Assembly (NCBI GenBank): GCA_003133205.1 | Contig: PKWK01000231.1 | Span: 1 to 17,668, forward strand | Length of the DNA stretch: 17,668 bases | Origin: Granulicella sp. | Lineage (GTDB): Bacteria > Acidobacteriota > Terriglobia > Terriglobales > Acidobacteriaceae | Direction of reading: 5' to 3' | Part shown: positions 13,800-17,668 of the stretch, piece after piece | Position numbering within the stretch: position 1 is the stretch's first letter | How the letters are laid out: every line of letters starts with the position of its first letter | Made by a program: the position numbers and the translations under genes | Notes under the pieces: model-generated | The model's database searches: none | Told to the model about the DNA's origin: nothing | Seen by the model: only the letters and a program-made list of their open reading frames with translations

Positions 13800-14939
13800 A
13801 TGCTGACCGAATCCGCAAGTCCCGTCGCAGTTGTTTCTTCCGAACGTGTCCCGGCGAAGCAGAAGAAGCCTCTGGTGCGCCGCGTGTTGCGGGACCGCTC
13901 ACAGCAGATTCGGCGGGCGGTGCAGTTTGCGTTCCTGGCGCTAAATGCCTGGCTTGCGATTGAGTTTCTGCGGTGGACGCACTACTTCGAGAGCCAGGGA
14001 CAGGCTCGCTATGTGGAACGGCCGGCCGGACTGGATGGCTGGCTCCCCATCGCGGGCCTGATGAACCTGAAGTATTTTCTGGTGACCCATCATGCTCCGG
14101 CGATCCATCCGGCGGCGATGGTGCTTGCGGCGGTGTTTCTGCTGTCGAGCCTGCTGCTGAAGAAGACGTTCTGCTCGTGGCTGTGCCCGGTGGGGACGGT
14201 GTCGGAGTATCTGTGGAAGCTTGGCCGCAAGGTGTTTCGCCGCAATGTCGCGGTACCGCGCTGGCTCGACATCCCGCTGCGGGGCTTGAAGTACTTGCTG
14301 ATGGCGTTCTTCCTGTTCATCGTTGTCAGCATGACGGCCGAGGCGTTGAACGATTTTATGGTGGCCCCGTTTGGCATTATTGCGGACGTCAAGATGCTGA
14401 ACTTCTTTCGCAATATGAGCATCACTGGCGTGGCGGTGATTGGGTCGCTGGGGGTGCTCTCGGTGTTCATCCAGAACTTCTGGTGCAGATTCCTGTGTCC
14501 GTACGGCGCTCTGATGGGGCTGGTTGCCACGTTGAGCCCGGTGCGGATTCGCCGGGATGCGCAGGCCTGCATCGATTGCGGCAAGTGCACTAAGGCGTGC
14601 CCCGCGAGCCTCCCGGTGGATAAGCTGGTGCAGATTCGATCGCTGGAGTGCACGAGCTGCATGGAGTGCGTTGCGGTGTGTCCGGCTGAGAACGCGTTGC
14701 AGCTTTCGCTGGTGCCGCGCAGGAGTGGTGCGGAGGCCGGTGCGGTTGCGGCGGCGGCTCGGTGGCGGAACCGCGCGGTGCAGCCACGTTTGGTTGCGGC
14801 GGTGCTGGCGCTGGTTTTCTTCGGGCTGATCGGAGTGGCGCGGGCGACGGGGCACTGGCAGACCAATATTCCGCGCGATGTTTATATGCGGTTGGTGCCG
14901 CATGCGGATGACTACGGCCACCAGGAAAGTCTGAACTAG
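13800..14939 (+). CDS. Membrane polyferredoxin (NapH/NosR/CcoG-type 4Fe-4S protein)
   Basis: An inner-membrane electron-transfer protein of 379 aa. It has about 5-6 transmembrane segments (about 40-58, 104-121, 162-180, 208-225, 331-347, with a weaker one near 84-95). Two CxxxCP motifs lie at the membrane edge (Cys125/Cys129 and Cys229/Cys233). Two cytoplasmic ferredoxin-type 4Fe-4S sites follow: Cys257-260-263-267 (CIDCGKCTKACP) and Cys284-287-290-294 (CTSCMECVAVCP). This is the COG0348 architecture, whose members feed electrons to nitrate or N2O reduction or help assemble copper oxidases. The sequence does not decide between them, and no nos, nap or cco gene is in the window. AAGGA lies 4 nt before the ATG. 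The gene ends convergently with the Crp/Fnr gene and the two stops share CTAG. Confidence 0.88.
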   Translation: MLTESASPVAVVSSERVPAKQKKPLVRRVLRDRSQQIRRAVQFAFLALNAWLAIEFLRWTHYFESQGQARYVERPAGLDGWLPIAGLMNLKYFLVTHHAPAIHPAAMVLAAVFLLSSLLLKKTFCSWLCPVGTVSEYLWKLGRKVFRRNVAVPRWLDIPLRGLKYLLMAFFLFIVVSMTAEALNDFMVAPFGIIADVKMLNFFRNMSITGVAVIGSLGVLSVFIQNFWCRFLCPYGALMGLVATLSPVRIRRDAQACIDCGKCTKACPASLPVDKLVQIRSLECTSCMECVAVCPAENALQLSLVPRRSGAEAGAVAAAARWRNRAVQPRLVAAVLALVFFGLIGVARATGHWQTNIPRDVYMRLVPHADDYGHQESLN

Positions 14940-15640
14940 GGCGTTGCAGTGAGGAGCGCGCGCAGGCCTTTGATGTCTGTCACGACGATCTGGCGCGCGT
15001 CGACATCGAGCAGACCTTCGGCCTGCAATCGCATGAGGTTGCGCGAGATGAGTTCGCGCACGGTGCCGAGCTGGTTCGCCAGTTCCTGATGGCTGGCGGG
15101 TAGTTGAAATTCGATGCCGCGCTCGGTTTGTTTGCCTTCGCTCTCCGCGAGCCGCAGCAGGGCCGTGATCAGCCGCTGGCGAATGGTGGTGAAGGAGAGA
15201 TCCTCGATGATGCCAACCAGGCGGCGCAGGCGGGCGCCCACCGTGGCCAGCACTTTGAGCGCAACTTCAGGGTGTTCCATGCAGTAGGCCTGGAAGTCGC
15301 GGCGCGAGATGAAGGCAATCTCGGCGTCCTCGATCGCAACGGCGGAGGCGGGGAAGGGGCCGCCGTCGAAGACGGGGAGTTCGGCTACGGATTCGCCGGG
15401 AGTGTTGACGGCCAGCACCTGTTCACGGCCGCTGAGCGAGGTTTTGAAGATGCGGACCTTGCCGCTCGCAATGATGTGCAAGCCGTGGCAGGGCTCGCCC
15501 TCGGAGAAGAGCAATTGTCCGGCGCTGAATCGCTTTCGTACGGTGCGGGCTGCGAGTAGGTGCAACTCTCCCGGCGTTAGGCCGGACAATAGCGCGGTCT
15601 TTTCGAGAACAGCGGCCAAGTCGATGCGTTCTGCGGTCAT
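14936..15640 (-). CDS. Crp/Fnr-family transcriptional regulator
   Basis: A 234-aa regulator with an N-terminal cNMP-type beta roll ('FSAGQLLFSEGEPCHGLHII', 'GESVAELPVFDGGPFPASA'), a dimerisation helix (about 122-150) and a C-terminal winged HTH. The recognition helix reads RELISR (Arg195, Glu196, Ser199, Arg200). It keeps Arg and Glu at the CRP specificity positions and Ser-Arg as in FNR. The N-terminal Cys cluster of FNR is absent, so an O2-labile 4Fe-4S cluster is unlikely; DNR/NnrR-like sensing is possible. The start at 15640 is set by family length; the frame is open further upstream but there runs antisense to the RIC gene. No good ribosome binding site precedes it. It is divergent from the RIC gene and convergent with the polyferredoxin gene. 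Confidence 0.9.
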   Translation of the reverse strand: MTAERIDLAAVLEKTALLSGLTPGELHLLAARTVRKRFSAGQLLFSEGEPCHGLHIIASGKVRIFKTSLSGREQVLAVNTPGESVAELPVFDGGPFPASAVAIEDAEIAFISRRDFQAYCMEHPEVALKVLATVGARLRRLVGIIEDLSFTTIRQRLITALLRLAESEGKQTERGIEFQLPASHQELANQLGTVRELISRNLMRLQAEGLLDVDARQIVVTDIKGLRALLTATP

Positions 15641-15775
15641 TTGGGAAAGTCTAGCAGCGTGCGGGGTTGGGATGCTGAGGCTAGGTGAGCGCGATTGGCA
15701 GATATCTTTGCGCGAGTGACCAAAGTCGCTGCGATCGGGCGCGGCGGTCTCTAGGGTGGATGCAAGGAGAACATC

Positions 15776-16507
15776 ATGACAGCCACCACACAGACCGTTC
15801 GCGAGATTGCACTGGAACAGCCGACGTCGATTCGGGTGTTTGAGCACTACGGGATTGACTACTGCTGCGGTGGGCGCAAGCCGCTCGCCGAGGCGTGCGC
15901 CGCTGGCAATCTTGAAGTGGATGCAGTGATTGCCGCGCTGGAAGCCGCGGCGCAGGGGCCAGCGCCTGTCGCAGAGGACTGGACGACTGCTTCGCTGGAG
16001 AAGCTGAGCGCGCATATCGTTGCGACACATCATGCGTATGTGAAGGCCGAGCTGCCGCGGCTGACGGTGCTGGCAGAGAAGGTGGTTCGCCGCCACGGCG
16101 ATACGCAAGCCGAGCTGCCGCTGATTCAGACGAAGCTCGCCCTGCTGGACGAGGAGTTGACCCACCATCTTATGAAGGAAGAGGCGGTTCTGTTTCCGTA
16201 TGTGGTCAAACTGGAGCGGGCGTTAGAAACTGGCAGCGCGATGCCGCACGGATGCTTTGGCACGGTGGCGAATCCGATCGCCATGATGACCGCGGAGCAC
16301 GATGCGGCGACTGGACTGATCGCCGAGATTCGCGATCTGAGCAATGATTTCACCACTCCCGTCGGTGCGTGCCCTACGTATCACGCGTTTTATGACGGGC
16401 TACGGGAGTTCGAGCAGGACCTTCACCAGCACATTCATTTGGAGAACAACATCCTGTTTCCGCGGGCGATTCAATTGGAGGCAGGAGCTGCCGTGACGAG
16501 CGTGTAG
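15776..16507 (+). CDS. ric: Iron-sulfur cluster repair di-iron protein RIC (YtfE/ScdA)
   Basis: A cytoplasmic 243-aa protein that repairs Fe-S clusters damaged by nitric oxide or oxidants. The N-terminal ScdA_N domain carries the Cys30-Cys31-Gly-Gly motif (DYCCGG). The hemerythrin-like domain holds a full ligand set that matches E. coli YtfE in spacing: His86, His107, His131, Glu135, His175 (AEHD), His219 and Glu223 (HIHLENNILFPR). AAGGAGA (15764-15770) lies 5 nt before the ATG. The gene is divergent from the Crp/Fnr regulator across 135 nt, an arrangement typical of NO-responsive control, though no convincing FNR/DNR box is seen there. A palindromic repeat follows the stop. ScdA in Staphylococcus and DnrN in Neisseria and other bacteria are the same family. 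Confidence 0.95.
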   Translation: MTATTQTVREIALEQPTSIRVFEHYGIDYCCGGRKPLAEACAAGNLEVDAVIAALEAAAQGPAPVAEDWTTASLEKLSAHIVATHHAYVKAELPRLTVLAEKVVRRHGDTQAELPLIQTKLALLDEELTHHLMKEEAVLFPYVVKLERALETGSAMPHGCFGTVANPIAMMTAEHDAATGLIAEIRDLSNDFTTPVGACPTYHAFYDGLREFEQDLHQHIHLENNILFPRAIQLEAGAAVTSV

Positions 16508-16528
16508 TTGGACATTTGCGTCGGCAAA

Positions 16529-16554
16529 CCCACGTCTCAAAATCGAGACGTGGG
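16529..16554. repeat. REP-like palindrome CCCACGTCTC-N6-GAGACGTGGG
   Basis: Perfect 10-bp arms around AAAATC, then GCACCCGG, 21 nt after the RIC stop. Elements of this form (CCCAC...CTCAAAATCGAG...GTGGGGCACCC) are, to my knowledge, widely scattered in Terriglobia genomes, so it is probably a repetitive extragenic palindrome. It may also work as a terminator for the RIC gene, although it has no T-run. Confidence 0.65.
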
Positions 16555-16644
16555 GCACCCGGCTTGTTGGAGTCCGCTCCTGCCTTGGCTTATCGAGTGA
16601 ATGTATATTGGTTCGCAGCCGTTCAGGGCTTGGGGGCGATTCCG

Positions 16645-17668
16645 ATGGCGGTCTCTCGACGTGATTTTGCGAAGATGGGTGCGATGGGATTGGCGGCGCG
16701 GTGGGCGCCGCGTGCGTTGGCGCAAGCCTCTGCCACGGTGGGCGGACGGCGGATCGGCTACGCGGTCATCGGGCTCGGCCGCATTGCCACGCATTTTCTT
16801 GAAGGTACTAGGAACTCGGCGCAGTCGAAGATTACCGCGTTGGTCAGCGGGCACCGCGACAAGGCTGAGCGCATTGCCGCGCAGTATGGCGTGCCGCTGG
16901 ACTCCATCTACAGCTACGAGGACTTTGATCGCATCGTCGCTAACCACGCGGTTGATGCGGTCTACGTGGCGCTACCTAACAGCATGCATGCGGAGTACAC
17001 GATTCGCGCAGCGCAGGCGGGGAAGCACGTGCTGTGCGAGAAGCCCATGGACATCAGCTCGGCGAAGTGCGTGCAGATGATCGACGCGTGCAAGGCTGCG
17101 CGGATGAAATTGATGATCGCGTATCGCCTGCACTATGAGCCGACTACTCTGAAGGCGCTCGATATCGTGCGCAGCGGAAAGCTGGGGAAGATTCAGTCCA
17201 TGGAGGCGAACAAAGGATCCAATATTCGCGCCGGCGAGTGGCGCATCACGAAGGCGCTCGGTGGTGGCGGGCCCATGTTCGACCATGGCGTTTATTGCCT
17301 GAACACGTTTCGCATGTTCACGGGCGAGGAGCCAGTTGGCTATCAGGCGATGATCTCCACTCCGGATCGCGACGGCCGGTTCAATGAGGTGGAGGAAAAC
17401 ATTCAGTGGACGATGCGCTTTCCTTCGGGCGCGCTATCCTCGGCCGCAGCCAGTTATGGCGTGGAACTGGGCGGCTACTATCGCATTCACGGCCCGTGGG
17501 GATGGCTGCAGATGACGTCGTACACGTATCAGGGCCAGCACTTGTTTGGCCACTATGCGTCCGCTCCGGAAGTCGGCGCGCCGTGGATCGAGTTCGACGA
17601 GATGAGCCAGGAGAAGGACCCGATGCAGTTCGTCCGGCAGGTGGACCACTTCTCCGACTGCATCCTTC
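16645..17668 (+). CDS. Tat-exported Gfo/Idh/MocA oxidoreductase, GFOR-like (3' end cut)
   Basis: The first 341 codons of an NAD(P)-dependent oxidoreductase; the stop is beyond the window. Residues 4-10 are a twin-arginine motif (SRRDFAK) followed by a hydrophobic stretch and an ALA-Q cleavage site (24-27), so it is probably exported folded to the periplasm with its cofactor. The Rossmann loop is GLGRIA (43-48) and the family signature is EKPM (132-135), followed by 'MIAYRLHYEP'. The match is best to Zymomonas-type glucose-fructose oxidoreductase, shared stretches including ALVSG, 'DAVYVALPNSMHAEY' and 'AGKHVLCEKPM'. The real sugar substrate is unknown. A GGGGG run 8 nt upstream is the likely, weak, ribosome binding site. 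Confidence 0.9.
   Translation, partial: MAVSRRDFAKMGAMGLAARWAPRALAQASATVGGRRIGYAVIGLGRIATHFLEGTRNSAQSKITALVSGHRDKAERIAAQYGVPLDSIYSYEDFDRIVANHAVDAVYVALPNSMHAEYTIRAAQAGKHVLCEKPMDISSAKCVQMIDACKAARMKLMIAYRLHYEPTTLKALDIVRSGKLGKIQSMEANKGSNIRAGEWRITKALGGGGPMFDHGVYCLNTFRMFTGEEPVGYQAMISTPDRDGRFNEVEENIQWTMRFPSGALSSAAASYGVELGGYYRIHGPWGWLQMTSYTYQGQHLFGHYASAPEVGAPWIEFDEMSQEKDPMQFVRQVDHFSDCIL

Noticed and set aside
13941..14921. Open frame of 326 codons on the - strand
   Set aside because: Antisense to the polyferredoxin gene, His/Arg/Gln-rich, no domain recognised; the + strand product has full 4Fe-4S motifs.
15695..15708. Possible FNR box (TTGGC-N4-ATCTT) between the Crp/Fnr and RIC genes
   Set aside because: Only 6 of 10 positions fit TTGAT-N4-ATCAA; too weak to call, although the AGATATCT palindrome inside it is exact.
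15641..16168. N-terminal extension of the Crp/Fnr reading frame
   Set aside because: The frame stays open but is antisense to the RIC gene and would add 176 residues with no similarity; the family length fits a start at 15640.

Overview
The window looks like chromosomal DNA of an acidobacterium, most likely class Terriglobia (the Granulicella / Terriglobus / Edaphobacter group). This is inferred from moderately high GC, an Oar-like TonB-dependent receptor with an N-terminal carboxypeptidase-regulatory-like domain, a DUF3494 protein with an SbsA-type Ig-like domain, and dispersed-looking palindromic elements of a kind I associate with that group. No rRNA, tRNA, CRISPR array, transposase or phage gene is visible.

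Layout, left to right. (1) 1-1507: an AT-rich leader, then a probable surface lipoprotein with an Ig-like domain and an ice-binding-like DUF3494 domain, closed by a strong hairpin. (2) 1650-4597, + strand: mazG (NTP pyrophosphohydrolase), a COG3375-type GNAT acyltransferase whose start overlaps the mazG stop (ATGA), and a MenC/N-succinylamino-acid-racemase-type enolase superfamily enzyme. GNAT plus NSAR suggests an amino-acid N-succinylation and racemisation route. (3) 5155-8731: one large TonB-dependent receptor gene broken by two single-base frameshifts, each next to a C/G homopolymer, followed by a UUCG-loop terminator. (4) 8858-11291, - strand: PilZ protein, then NarL-type regulator with a receiver that has lost its phosphorylation residues, then a carboxylate-type MFS symporter. 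(5) 11524-12480, - strand: an aldo/keto reductase, preceded by a gene-free stretch of about 570 nt with several perfect dyads. (6) 13054-16507: a cyclic-nucleotide-binding-domain protein without a DNA-binding domain, a membrane polyferredoxin of the NapH/NosR/CcoG type, a Crp/Fnr-family regulator and a di-iron RIC (YtfE/ScdA) iron-sulfur repair protein. This looks like a redox or nitrosative stress module. (7) 16529-16554: a REP-like palindrome, then a Tat-exported glucose-fructose-oxidoreductase-like protein cut by the window end.

The most unusual points are the degenerate receiver in a PilZ operon, a leader in which the PilZ ribosome binding site is mirrored by a perfect complement, and the pairing of an HTH-less cNMP-binding protein with a near-canonical CRP box (TGTGA-N6-TCACT) in its promoter region, not far from a Crp/Fnr regulator with a hybrid recognition helix. 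I see no clearly new defence or mobile system.
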